Below are positions 16,833 through 24,763 of a stretch of 32,171 bases of DNA, one piece after another; position 1 is the stretch's first letter, and each line of letters begins with the position of its first letter. The DNA comes from Pseudoxanthomonas taiwanensis (lineage in GTDB: Bacteria; Pseudomonadota; Gammaproteobacteria; Xanthomonadales; Xanthomonadaceae), in assembly GCF_010093135.1 (NCBI RefSeq), contig NZ_PDWK01000032.1, positions 1-32,171 of the forward strand, read 5' to 3'. The notes beneath the pieces were generated by a model, which saw only the letters and a program-made list of their open reading frames with translations, made no database searches and had not been told where the DNA came from. The translations under genes were made by a program, and so were the position numbers.

Positions 16833-17228
16833 TCAATCCGCCGGCAGTGCGTCGGCGTCCACCGACGTGCCCTGGTGGTAGAACAGCCGCCACTGCCCGT
16901 CCGCGCCGCGGTGCCACAGCGAGCTGCGCAGCGCGCCGCGGCGGCGGCGCCCGTCCGCGTCCACCTCGAACGAGTGGTAGTGCAGCAGGGCCCAGTCCGG
17001 CGCCAGGGCCCGGGCGCGGTAGCCGCCGGCGCGGATCCCGTCGCGGGGCGGGCCGCCGGCGAGGAAGGCGAGCACGGTGGCCCGGTCGTAGCGCTTGCCC
17101 GACCGGCCCACCTCGTGGAAGTCCGGATGCAGCAGCTGCTCCAGCCGCGCCGGGGTGCAGGCGCGGCCGGGGTGGTGCAGCTCCGCCTCCAGCGCGGCCA
17201 GCAAGGCGGTCAGCCCGTCGCCGGCCAT
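16833..17228 (-). CDS. NTF2-like (DUF4440/SnoaL-type) small protein
   Basis: This 131-aa soluble protein looks like the nuclear-transport-factor-2 cone fold: LLAALEAELHHP...LEQLLHPDFHEVGRSGKRYDRATVLAFLAGG, then LHYHSFEVDADGRRRRGALRSSLWHRGADGQWRLFYHQGT. The DF-x-E-x-G-x-S-G turn and the SS-x-W-x-R...W-x-L-x-x-H-Q-G end are typical of DUF4440 members. Such proteins may be enzymes, binding proteins or immunity factors, so no function is assigned. Its ATG lies 8 bp after the pfp stop on the same strand, so the two are likely co-transcribed. Confidence 0.8.
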   Translation of the reverse strand: MAGDGLTALLAALEAELHHPGRACTPARLEQLLHPDFHEVGRSGKRYDRATVLAFLAGGPPRDGIRAGGYRARALAPDWALLHYHSFEVDADGRRRRGALRSSLWHRGADGQWRLFYHQGTSVDADALPAD

Positions 17229-17236
17229 GCTGCTTC

Positions 17237-18493
17237 TCAGCCCTCCCAGGCCGGCAGCTTCTTCTTCACCGGCACGTTCTTCAGGCTCACGTACCTGGGC
17301 AGGCCGTCGCGGTCCCAGGCCAGCGGGGCCTCGCCGCGCACCAGCGGCGCCAGGTACTCGCGCGCCCTGGCGGTGATGCCGTAGCCGTCCTTGCGGATGA
17401 AGGAGGCCGGCATCTTCTTCTCGTGGTTGGCCACCTTGTGCAGCGGCGCCGGCACGATCTTCCAGCGGTACGGCGAGGACGAGGTGCGCTGGATCACCGG
17501 CATCACCGCGTTCATGCCCTTGAGCGCGTACTGCACCGCGGCCTTGCCCACCGCCTGGGCCTGCTCCCAGTCGGTCTTGGAGGCCACGTGGCGGGCCGAA
17601 CGCTGCAGGTAGTCCGGCAGGGTCCAGTGCACCTTGTAGCCCAGGCCGTCCTTGACCCGGCCGGCCAGGTACGAGGCCACGCCGCCCAGCTGGGTGTGGC
17701 CGAAGGCGTCCTTGCCGCCGCCGGCGTCGGCGACGAACTTGCCGTCCTTGTCGCGGATGCCCTCGCTGGCCACCACCACGCACCAGCCGACCTTCTTCAC
17801 CACCTTGTCCACCTGGGCCAGGAATTCGGCCTCGTCGTACGGGCGCTCTGGGAACAGGATGATCTGCGGGGCGTCGTCCGGCGACTGCCCGGCCAGACCG
17901 GCGGCGGCGGCCAGCCAGCCGGCGTGGCGGCCCATGGCCTCGTAGATGAACACGCGGGTCGAGGTCTCGGCCATGGCCTGCACGTCCAGCGCGGCCTCGC
18001 GCACGGACACGGCGGTGTACTTGGCGGCCGAGCCGAAGCCCGGGCAGGTGTCGGTCACCGCCAGGTCGTTGTCGATGGTCTTGGGCACGCCGATGCAGGT
18101 CAGCGGGTAGCCGAACTCCCTGGCCAGCTGCGACACCTTCCAGGCGGTGTCGGCCGAGTCGTTGCCGCCGTTGTAGAGGAAGTAGCGCACGTCGTGGGCC
18201 TGCAGCACCTGCAGCAGGCGCTCGTACTTGGCACGGTCCTGCTCCAGGGACTTGAGCTTGTAACGGCAGGAACCGAAGGCGCCGCCCGGGGTCTGGGCCA
18301 GGCCGGCGATCGCCGCCGCCGACTCCTTGCTGGTGTCGATCAGGTCCTCGCGCAGCGCGCCCAGGATGCCGTTGCGGGCGGCCAGCACCTTGATCCTGCG
18401 CGCGCGCGCTTCGGCGATCACGCCGGCCGCGGTGGCGTTGATGACGGCGGTGACGCCGCCGGACTGGGCATACAGCAGGGTGCCTTGGGCCAT
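17237..18493 (-). CDS. pfp: pyrophosphate-dependent 6-phosphofructokinase
   Basis: This enzyme reversibly phosphorylates fructose 6-phosphate with PPi instead of ATP. It is a 418-aa PfkA-fold protein. The two positions that separate PPi from ATP enzymes are both of the PPi type: GGNDS at residues 109-113 (Asp112, where ATP enzymes have Gly in GGDGS) and PKTIDND with Lys138 (ATP enzymes have PGTIDND). EAMGRHAGWLA, the substrate-binding segment, is also present. The ATG at 18493 has GAGGAG upstream. The gene leads a two-gene unit with the NTF2-like gene and is divergent from adk. PPi-linked PFK has been reported in Xanthomonas, which supports the lineage assignment. Confidence 0.95.
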   Translation of the reverse strand: MAQGTLLYAQSGGVTAVINATAAGVIAEARARRIKVLAARNGILGALREDLIDTSKESAAAIAGLAQTPGGAFGSCRYKLKSLEQDRAKYERLLQVLQAHDVRYFLYNGGNDSADTAWKVSQLAREFGYPLTCIGVPKTIDNDLAVTDTCPGFGSAAKYTAVSVREAALDVQAMAETSTRVFIYEAMGRHAGWLAAAAGLAGQSPDDAPQIILFPERPYDEAEFLAQVDKVVKKVGWCVVVASEGIRDKDGKFVADAGGGKDAFGHTQLGGVASYLAGRVKDGLGYKVHWTLPDYLQRSARHVASKTDWEQAQAVGKAAVQYALKGMNAVMPVIQRTSSSPYRWKIVPAPLHKVANHEKKMPASFIRKDGYGITARAREYLAPLVRGEAPLAWDRDGLPRYVSLKNVPVKKKLPAWEG

Positions 18494-18524
18494 GGAACCG
18501 GTCTCCTCGGGGACTGGGCAGTTT

Positions 18525-18553
18525 TTGGGACAGCGCCGCCGGATGGGTTAAGC
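18525..18553 (+). promoter_or_regulatory. candidate promoter of adk
   Basis: TTGGGA (18525-18530) and TTAAGC (18548-18553) are separated by 17 nt. This would start transcription about 80 nt upstream of the adk ATG, in the gap between divergent pfp and adk. The match to consensus is moderate. Confidence 0.35.
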
Positions 18554-18638
18554 TGCGCCGCATTGATGCGGTGCCGTACGGCGGGGAGGGAAGTCTAGCG
18601 TCCCCGGCCGCAATGGAACATTTCTCTAGGAGCAATCG

Positions 18639-19202
18639 ATGCGACTGGTACTTCTGGGCCCGCCCGGTTCGGGCAAGGGAACGCAGGCGGCGCGCCTGAA
18701 GGAAAAGCTGGGCGTGCCCCACATCTCCACCGGCGACCTGCTGCGCGCCGAGGTCGCCGCCGGGACCGAGCTGGGCAAGCAGGCCCAGGAGGTCATGGCC
18801 CGCGGCGAGCTGGTCTCCGACGACATCCTGCTGGGCATGCTCGAGTCCCGCCTGGGCCGCGACGACGTGGCCGGCGGCTTCATCCTCGACGGCTACCCGC
18901 GCAACCTGGCCCAGGCCGACGCCCTGGACGGTCTCCTGGCCAAGATCGGCCAGCCGCTGGACGCGGTGGTGCAGCTGGACGTGGGCACCGACCTGCTGGT
19001 CGAGCGCATCGCCGGCCGTGCCCAGGCCGAGGGCCGTGCCGACGACAACCCGGAGGCGGTGCGCAAGCGCCTGCAGGTGTACGAGGAGTCCACCGCGCCG
19101 GTGATCGGCTTCTACGAGAAGCGCGGCACGCTGACCCGCATCGACGGCGTGGGCAGCATGGACGAGATCACCGCCCGCATCCTGGCGGCGCTGGGCAAGT
19201 AG
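18639..19202 (+). CDS. adk: adenylate kinase, short form
   Basis: This enzyme interconverts ATP + AMP and 2 ADP. The 187-aa protein has the P-loop GPPGSGKGT at residues 7-15, the AMP-binding STGDLLRAE and the DGYPRN motif. The LID is short (GRAQAEGRADDNPEA), so this is the short form without the zinc/long LID insert of E. coli Adk. An AGGAG site precedes the ATG at 18639. It recycles the AMP made by PPi-releasing ligases, which fits the PPi enzymes next door. A GC-rich hairpin lies between it and mpl. Confidence 0.97.
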   Translation: MRLVLLGPPGSGKGTQAARLKEKLGVPHISTGDLLRAEVAAGTELGKQAQEVMARGELVSDDILLGMLESRLGRDDVAGGFILDGYPRNLAQADALDGLLAKIGQPLDAVVQLDVGTDLLVERIAGRAQAEGRADDNPEAVRKRLQVYEESTAPVIGFYEKRGTLTRIDGVGSMDEITARILAALGK

Positions 19203-19220
19203 GCCGCGCCTTCCGCCCCT

Positions 19221-19242
19221 GCGCGCGCCGCCCGGCGCGCGC
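19221..19242. terminator. GC hairpin between adk and mpl
   Basis: GCGCGCGCCG and CGGCGCGCGC form a near-perfect hairpin in the 60-bp adk-mpl gap. It has no T-run, so it may be an attenuator or an mRNA end rather than a full terminator. Confidence 0.35.
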
Positions 19243-19262
19243 GTCCCAGGCCACGGTTGCCC

Positions 19263-20660
19263 ATGAGCAAGATCCACATCCTCGGCATCGCCGGCACCTT
19301 CATGGGCGGCGTGGCCGCGCTGGCGCGCGAGATGGGCGTGGCCGTCGAGGGCAGCGACCAGGCGGTCTACCCGCCCATGTCCACCCAGTTGGAGCGGCTG
19401 GGCATCGCCCTGCACCCGGGCTACGACCCGGCCCACATCGCCGCCGACTGCGATGAGGTGGTGATCGGCAACGCGCTCTCGCGTGGCAACCCGGCGGTGG
19501 AACAGGTGCTGGACGACGGCCGCCGCTACACCTCCGGTGCGCAGTGGCTGGCCGAGCGGGTGCTGCCCGGCCGCACCACCCTGGCGGTGGCCGGCACCCA
19601 CGGCAAGACCACCACCACCACCCTGCTGGCCTTCCTGCTGCAGGCGGCCGGGCGCGATCCCGGCTTCCTGATCGGCGGCGTGGCCGAGGACTTCGGCGTC
19701 TCCGCCCGCCTGGGCGGTGGCGCCGAGTTCGTGGTCGAGGCCGACGAGTACGACACCGCCTTCTTCGACAAGCGCAGCAAGTTCGTCCACTACCGGCCGC
19801 TGGTCGCCGTCCTCAACAACCTCGAGTACGACCACGCCGACATCTTCCCGGACCTGGCCGCGATCCAGCGCCAGTTCCACCACCTCGTCCGCACCGTGCC
19901 GCGGCGCGGCCGGCTGGTGGCCAACGGCGAGGACGCGCACCTGGCGCAGGTGCTGGCGATGGGCTGCTGGACGCCGGTGGAGACCTTCGGCATCGAGGGC
20001 GGCCCGGTGGCCATCCCGCGCGCTGACGGCGGCGCCGGCTTCGACTGGAGTGCGCGCCTGTTGGCCGCCGCCGGCAGCACCTTCCCCGTGCTGCACCGTG
20101 GCCGCGAGGTCGGCACCGCACGCTGGCCGCTGCTGGGCCGGCACAACGTGATGAACGCGCTGGCCGCGCTGGCCGCCGCACATGCGGTGGGCGTGGCGCC
20201 GGAGCAGGTGCTGCCGGCGCTGGCCGGCTTCCGTAGCGTCAAGCGCCGCCTGGAGGTGGTGGCGCGGGCCGGCGGCGTGACCGTTTACGACGACTTCGCC
20301 CACCATCCCACCGCCATCCGCACCACCCTGGAGGGCCTGCGTGCCCGGGTGGGCGGGGCGCGCATCGTGGTGGCGCTGGAGCCGCGCAGCAATTCCATGC
20401 GCCTGGGCGCGCACGCCGACGCGCTGGCCCCGTCGCTGGACAGCGCCGACGAGGTGGTGTTCCTGCACCGCCCGGAGCTGCCCTGGGACGCCGGCAGGGT
20501 GGGGGCCGCGGTGCGTGGCCAGGCCCGCCCCGTGCCGGACACCGACACCCTGCTTGCGGTGCTGCGCGAGCGCGTGCGCGCCGGCGACCACGTGGTGTTC
20601 ATGTCCAACGGCGGCTTCGACGGCGCGCCGCGCCGCTTCGCCGCCATGCTCGCGGATTGA
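19263..20660 (+). CDS. mpl: UDP-N-acetylmuramate:L-alanyl-gamma-D-glutamyl-meso-diaminopimelate ligase
   Basis: Mpl recycles cell-wall peptide by joining the tripeptide L-Ala-D-Glu-mDAP to UDP-MurNAc in the cytoplasm. The 465-aa Mur ligase has an N-terminal Rossmann-like domain (ILGIAGTFMGGVAALARE), the ATP-binding GTHGKTTTTT at residues 111-120, and the Mpl-type LNNLEYDHADIFPDLAAIQRQFHHLVRTVP. DDFAHHPTAI then leads into the C-terminal domain. I took the ATG at 19263; an in-frame TTG two codons upstream is less likely. It follows adk after 60 bp and precedes the LON-domain gene by 55 bp, so the three may form one transcript. Confidence 0.95.
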   Translation: MSKIHILGIAGTFMGGVAALAREMGVAVEGSDQAVYPPMSTQLERLGIALHPGYDPAHIAADCDEVVIGNALSRGNPAVEQVLDDGRRYTSGAQWLAERVLPGRTTLAVAGTHGKTTTTTLLAFLLQAAGRDPGFLIGGVAEDFGVSARLGGGAEFVVEADEYDTAFFDKRSKFVHYRPLVAVLNNLEYDHADIFPDLAAIQRQFHHLVRTVPRRGRLVANGEDAHLAQVLAMGCWTPVETFGIEGGPVAIPRADGGAGFDWSARLLAAAGSTFPVLHRGREVGTARWPLLGRHNVMNALAALAAAHAVGVAPEQVLPALAGFRSVKRRLEVVARAGGVTVYDDFAHHPTAIRTTLEGLRARVGGARIVVALEPRSNSMRLGAHADALAPSLDSADEVVFLHRPELPWDAGRVGAAVRGQARPVPDTDTLLAVLRERVRAGDHVVFMSNGGFDGAPRRFAAMLAD

Positions 20661-20715
20661 CGCCGCGCCCGCGCCGGCGGGGTTACCCTGCCGCGGGGTT
20701 CCTGCCGTTGCCACC

Positions 20716-21303
20716 GTGACCGACGTCCAGACCCTGCCACTGTTCCCGCTGCATACGGTGCTGCTGCCCGGCGCGCCGCTGGGCCTGCGCGTGTTCGAGC
20801 GCCGCTACCTGGACCTGGTGTCCGACTGCTGCCGGCGCGGCACCGGCTTCGGCGTGTGCCTGATCCTGGATGGCGAGGAGACCGGCGCGCCGGCCACCCC
20901 GGCCGCCTGGGGCGTGGAGGCGCTGATCGAGGACTTCGGTGCCGACGCTGCCGGCCTGCTGACCCTGCACGTGCGCGGCCGCCGCCGCTTCCACGTGACT
21001 GGCACCGGCGTGCGCGACAACGGCCTGCTCGTCGGCCAGGTGAACTGGTGCGACCCGCTGTCACCGGCGCCGGCGCGCCTGCGTCCGGAGCACGCGGTCA
21101 TGGGCACGCTGCTGGGCGAGCTGCTGGACAAGGTCGGCGGCGAGTACGCCAGCGCCAACCCGCGCCTGCTGGAGGAGGCCGACTGGGTCGGCTGGCGCCT
21201 GGCCGAGCTGTTGCCGCTTACCGACGAGCAGCGCCTGGCGCTGCTGCAGGAGGACGATCCGCACCGGCGCCTGGACCGTCTGCTGGGCTGGCTGGACGTG
21301 TGA
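20716..21303 (+). CDS. LON-substrate-binding (LonN-like) domain protein
   Basis: This is a 195-aa protein consisting of the N-terminal domain of Lon protease without AAA+ or protease parts. The start LPLFPLHTVLLPGAPLGLRVFERRYLDLVSD and later LLPLTDEQRLALLQEDDPHRRLDRLLGWL are diagnostic. The domain binds unfolded or degron-bearing peptides in Lon; the role of stand-alone versions is not established. The start is a GTG at 20716, with no strong ribosome-binding site seen. The last 86 nt overlap the 3' end of the convergent DedA-PAP2 gene, coding the tail of both proteins. Confidence 0.88.
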   Translation: MTDVQTLPLFPLHTVLLPGAPLGLRVFERRYLDLVSDCCRRGTGFGVCLILDGEETGAPATPAAWGVEALIEDFGADAAGLLTLHVRGRRRFHVTGTGVRDNGLLVGQVNWCDPLSPAPARLRPEHAVMGTLLGELLDKVGGEYASANPRLLEEADWVGWRLAELLPLTDEQRLALLQEDDPHRRLDRLLGWLDV

Positions 21304-23296
21304 GCGGCGCGTCGGTGCGCAGGCGCAGCACCGGCAGGCCTGTCTCCGGGTGCGCCTGCACCGCGTGCGGCAGGTCGTCTACCGCATCGAGCACGTGCGC
21401 CAGCGCCGGGTCGGCGTCGCGCTGCGGGCGCCAGCTGGCGATCAGGTTGAAGCTGACGGTGTAGTGCAGGGTCTGCGCGGTGCCGATCCACAGCGGCACC
21501 TGGCCCGGCTCCAGGCGCACCGCGCTGGGCCACAGGCGCAGGGCGTAGCGTCTCCCGGGCACGCTGGATTCGCGGACCATCAGCAGCGCCTCGGTACGTG
21601 CCTCCAGGGTCGCCGGCAGCACCGGCACCTGCTCCGGTGTGGCGTCGGTGTCCAGCAGGTTCAGCGCCTGCTCCCAGCGCGCCTGCGGCTGCACCCGCCA
21701 GCCCTGCGCCTCCAGGCGCTGCCGCAACGGCGCCAGCGGCCCGGCCACCTGCACGTCCAGCGGCCAGCGCAGCTCGTCGTCGAACTCGGCGCGCCGCGCC
21801 GGCTGCCGCCGCCAGCCGCCGTCCCACCACCCGTCCATGTCCTGCGCCACGGGCGGCGGGGGCGGGGGCTCGAACTTGGCCAGCTTGGCCTCAATGTGGC
21901 GCGGCGCGTACCACAGCGCGGCCACCGCGAACACGCCGTAGAACAGCGCCGCCACCGGCTTGACCCAGAACGAGCGGTTGAAGCGGCGCCGGTAGGCGAT
22001 GCCCAGCACCAGCAGCCAGACGATGCCCAGCAGCATCCCGCCGACCACGTCGCTGAGCCAGTGCGCGCCCAGGTACAGGCGGGCGAAGCCGATCAGCGTC
22101 ACCACCACGCCCGAGACCAGGTAGGGCCAGACCCGGTCGCGCCCGGGCAGCTCGCGCGCGACCAGCACGGCGAAGAAGCCGAAGGCGATGGTGGTCATGG
22201 TCACGGCGATGGAAGGGAAGCCGAAGCCGCTGCTGGCGCCCGGCGGCCGCACCACCTCCACGGTGGTGCCCAGCAGCCAGGTCAGGGCCAGGCCGAAGGC
22301 CAGCGCCGCCAGCCAGTGTGCGGCGGCCATCCAGCGCTGCCGCCAGATGAAGTAGCCCAGCACCGCCGCGCAGGCCGGGGCCAGCACCGGCCAGTCGCCC
22401 AGCGAGGCCAGCGCCGCCAGCGGGTAGTCGGCCAGCGGGTTGCGCAGCCCCAGCATCAGCTGGTGCACCGCCAGGTCGATGCCCAGCGGCTCGCCGTGGC
22501 CGACCACGGTCAGCAGCAGGGCGAACCAGGCCCAGCCGATGCCCAGCAGCAGCAGGGCCAGCAGCGCCAGCGACACCGATTCGCGGTGCCCGGGATCGAA
22601 CAGGGCGATCGAGTAGCGGCCCAGCACCGGGTGCCGGTGCGACCAGTCCAGCACGCGTGCCAGCAGGGCGTCGGCGTGCGCGGCGAACCAGCCGTAGGTG
22701 TAGACCACCACCGCCCAGGCCAGGGCCAGCGCCACCAGCAGCAGGGCCAGCACCGTCACCAGGTGCCCGGCCACCGCCGCCACCGCGTCATAGGCATGGC
22801 CCAGCACCCAGCCGGGGGCCAGGAACAGCACGCCCCAGGACAGGCAGGCCAGGCCGCTGGCGAAGGCGTAGCGCCGCAGCGGCATCCCGGACATGCCGGC
22901 GATGGCCGGCACGAACGGACGCACCGCGCCGACGTAGCGGGCGATGAGGATGCTCTTGAAGGCGTTGCGGCGGAACAGCGTGTAGCCGCGGTCCAGCAGC
23001 TGCGGGTAGCGGCTGAACGGCCACACCCCGCGCAGGCGCTCGCCCCAGCGCCGGCCGATCCAGTAGCTCAGGCCGTCGCCAGCGAAGGCGCCCAGGGTGG
23101 CGCAGGCGACCGCGTAGGGCCCGGAGATCTCGCCCAGGCCGATCAGCACGCCGACGGCGAACAGCAGGGGCAAGGCCGGCACCACCGCGCCGACGATGAC
23201 CAGGGCGTCGCAGAAGGCGATCGCCAGGATCGCCAGACCGGCGAGGACGGGGTGGTTGCCGATCCACGCCAGCGTGGCGTCCATCCAGGAGTTCAT
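21218..23296 (-). CDS. DedA / PAP2-like / LssY C-terminal fusion membrane protein
   Basis: This is a 692-aa inner-membrane protein with three modules. About residues 20-190 are a DedA/SNARE-associated domain with GAFAGDGLSYWIGRRWG and ARYVGAVRPFVPAIAGM. About residues 250-450 form a PAP2-like six-helix domain, and about residues 490-650 a soluble LssY-C-type domain (LWPSAVRLEPGQVPLWIGTAQ). DedA proteins are linked to undecaprenyl-phosphate or lipid flipping, and PAP2 proteins to lipid-phosphate dephosphorylation. The PAP2 triad is incomplete: the Lys position of KxxxxxxRP is not Lys (GTTVEVVRP), PSxH reads PSIAV without His, but the third motif keeps His and Asp (ARLYLGAHWLSD). Phosphatase activity is therefore doubtful. 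The last 86 nt overlap the LON-domain gene. Confidence 0.9.
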   Translation of the reverse strand: MNSWMDATLAWIGNHPVLAGLAILAIAFCDALVIVGAVVPALPLLFAVGVLIGLGEISGPYAVACATLGAFAGDGLSYWIGRRWGERLRGVWPFSRYPQLLDRGYTLFRRNAFKSILIARYVGAVRPFVPAIAGMSGMPLRRYAFASGLACLSWGVLFLAPGWVLGHAYDAVAAVAGHLVTVLALLLVALALAWAVVVYTYGWFAAHADALLARVLDWSHRHPVLGRYSIALFDPGHRESVSLALLALLLLGIGWAWFALLLTVVGHGEPLGIDLAVHQLMLGLRNPLADYPLAALASLGDWPVLAPACAAVLGYFIWRQRWMAAAHWLAALAFGLALTWLLGTTVEVVRPPGASSGFGFPSIAVTMTTIAFGFFAVLVARELPGRDRVWPYLVSGVVVTLIGFARLYLGAHWLSDVVGGMLLGIVWLLVLGIAYRRRFNRSFWVKPVAALFYGVFAVAALWYAPRHIEAKLAKFEPPPPPPVAQDMDGWWDGGWRRQPARRAEFDDELRWPLDVQVAGPLAPLRQRLEAQGWRVQPQARWEQALNLLDTDATPEQVPVLPATLEARTEALLMVRESSVPGRRYALRLWPSAVRLEPGQVPLWIGTAQTLHYTVSFNLIASWRPQRDADPALAHVLDAVDDLPHAVQAHPETGLPVLRLRTDAPLTRPASPADGPGAGADRPPAAAPGAARR

Positions 23297-23304
23297 GGCC
23301 GGCG

Positions 23305-23310
23305 ATTATA
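23305..23310 (-). promoter_or_regulatory. TATAAT -10 directly upstream of the DedA-PAP2 gene
   Basis: The minus strand shows a perfect TATAAT, ending 8 nt before the ATG at 23296. If used, the transcript would begin at or within a few nt of the start codon, giving a leaderless mRNA. No Shine-Dalgarno sequence is visible upstream of this ATG, which agrees. Confidence 0.5.
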
Positions 23311-23375
23311 GGGGCCGCTTCCCGACGCCCGGCTTAAGCGGCGCCGGGCCCGGCGCCGGCCGCGGCCGGATCGGC

Positions 23376-23381
23376 GACAAT
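23376..23381 (+). promoter_or_regulatory. -10-like GACAAT upstream of the SDR gene
   Basis: GACAAT followed by GCGCTCC lies 29 nt before the SDR ATG at 23411. The position suits a short leader carrying the GAGGAG site. The -35 is not clear. Confidence 0.35.
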
Positions 23382-23410
23382 GCGCTCCCCCCTTCGAGGA
23401 GTGCGAGTCC

Positions 23411-24229
23411 ATGGGCTCCCTGGCCGGCAAGACCCTGTTCATCACCGGCGCCTCGCGCGGCATCGGCCGCGCGATCGCCCTGCGCGCGGCGCGCGACGGC
23501 GCCAACGTCGCCATCGCCGCCAAGTCTTCGGTGCCCAACCCCAAGCTGCCGGGCACCATCCACAGCGTCGCCGCCGAGATCGAGGCCGCCGGCGGCCGCG
23601 CCCTGCCGATCAAGTGCGACATCCGCGAGGAGGAGCAGGTCCACGCCGCGGTGGCGGCCACGGTGGAGGCCTTCGGCGGCATCGACATCCTGGTCAACAA
23701 CGCCAGCGCGATCTGGCTGCGTGGCACCCTGGACACGCCGATGAAGCGCTTCGACCTGATGCAGCAGGTCAACGCCCGCGGCAGTTTCCTGTGCGCGCAG
23801 GCCTGCCTGCCGCACCTGCTCAAGGCCCCGAACCCGCACATCCTGACCCTGGCCCCGCCCCCGAACCTGGACCCGAAGTGGTGGGGGCCGCACACCGGCT
23901 ACACCCTGGCCAAGATGGGCATGAGCTTCGTCACCCTGGGGCTGGCCGCCGAGTTTGGCCCGCAGGGCGTGGCGGTCAACGCGCTGTGGCCGCGCACGGT
24001 GATCGCCACCGACGCGCTGAACATGATTCCGGGCGTGGAGGTGGCGCGCTGCCGCAAGCCGGAGATCATGGCCGACGCCGCCCACGCCATCCTGGTGCGC
24101 CAGGCCGCCGGCTTCAGCGGCCACTTCCTCATCGACGAGGACGTGCTGCGGCAGGCGGGCGTGGCCGACTTCTCCGGCTACGCGGTGGACCCCTCGCAGG
24201 CGCTGCTGCCGGACCTGTTCCTGGACTGA
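23411..24229 (+). CDS. short-chain dehydrogenase/reductase, HSDL2-like
   Basis: This is a 272-aa NAD(P)-dependent SDR. The cofactor motif TGASRGIG is at residues 12-19, NNAS at 96-99, the structural Asn at 121, and YTLAK gives Tyr164 and Lys168. The insert AKSSVPNPKLPGTIHSVAAEIE and the segment PPPNLDPKWWGPHTGYTLAKMGMSFVTLGLAAEF match the hydroxysteroid-dehydrogenase-like-2 group. The catalytic Ser of the tetrad should precede the PPxNL segment, but here it is Ala148 (TLAPPPNL; codon GCC). Either another residue substitutes or the reaction differs. GAGGAG lies upstream of the ATG. The substrate is unknown. Confidence 0.9.
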   Translation: MGSLAGKTLFITGASRGIGRAIALRAARDGANVAIAAKSSVPNPKLPGTIHSVAAEIEAAGGRALPIKCDIREEEQVHAAVAATVEAFGGIDILVNNASAIWLRGTLDTPMKRFDLMQQVNARGSFLCAQACLPHLLKAPNPHILTLAPPPNLDPKWWGPHTGYTLAKMGMSFVTLGLAAEFGPQGVAVNALWPRTVIATDALNMIPGVEVARCRKPEIMADAAHAILVRQAAGFSGHFLIDEDVLRQAGVADFSGYAVDPSQALLPDLFLD

Positions 24230-24281
24230 GGGCGGCACGCAGCGTGCCGGCCGCGCGCCTGCCGGGGCCGCGGCCGGCTCC

Positions 24282-24287
24282 TACAAT
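24282..24287 (+). promoter_or_regulatory. -10 element (TACAAT) of gloA
   Basis: TACAAT in CCTACAATGGCC lies 26 nt before the gloA ATG, with a GGAGG site between. No good -35 is visible. Confidence 0.45.
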
Positions 24288-24313
24288 GGCCGCCCGTTCC
24301 ACGGAGGTCGAAC

Positions 24314-24751
24314 ATGAAGTACCTGCACGCGATGCTGCGCGTCCATGACCTGGACAGGACCAGCGAGTTCTTCACCAAGGGCCTGGGCCTGGTCCAGACC
24401 CGGCGCATGGACAATGAGGCCGGGCGCTACACCCTGGTCTACTTCGCCGCGCCGGAGAACCCGGAGGTGGAGGTGGAGCTGACCTACAACTGGCCGCCGG
24501 AGGACGGTTCGGCACCGGAGGACTACGGCAGCGCCCGCAACTTCGGCCACCTGGCCTTCGAGGTGGACGACATCTACGCCATCTGCGCCCACCTGCAGTC
24601 GCTGGGCGTGACCATCAACCGCCCGCCGCGTGACGGCCGCATGGCCTTCGTCCGCACCCCGGACCTGATCTCGATCGAGCTGCTGCAGAAGGGCGAGGCC
24701 CTGGCGCCGGCCGAGCCGTGGGCGTCGATGCCCAATACCGGCACCTGGTAA
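24314..24751 (+). CDS. gloA: lactoylglutathione lyase (glyoxalase I), VOC family
   Basis: This enzyme converts the methylglyoxal-glutathione hemithioacetal to S-lactoylglutathione. The 145-aa protein has two beta-alpha-beta-beta-beta modules. The four metal ligands are in the expected places: His5 ([10 protein letters not shown]), Glu55 ([10 protein letters not shown]), His79 ([11 protein letters not shown]) and Glu122 (ISIELLQKG). It has the short form typical of Ni2+/Co2+-type bacterial GloA. The ATG at 24314 follows GGAGG. It ends before a strong bidirectional hairpin shared with terC. Confidence 0.95.
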   Translation: MKYLHAMLRVHDLDRTSEFFTKGLGLVQTRRMDNEAGRYTLVYFAAPENPEVEVELTYNWPPEDGSAPEDYGSARNFGHLAFEVDDIYAICAHLQSLGVTINRPPRDGRMAFVRTPDLISIELLQKGEALAPAEPWASMPNTGTW

Positions 24752-24763
24752 GCGCACGAGTGC

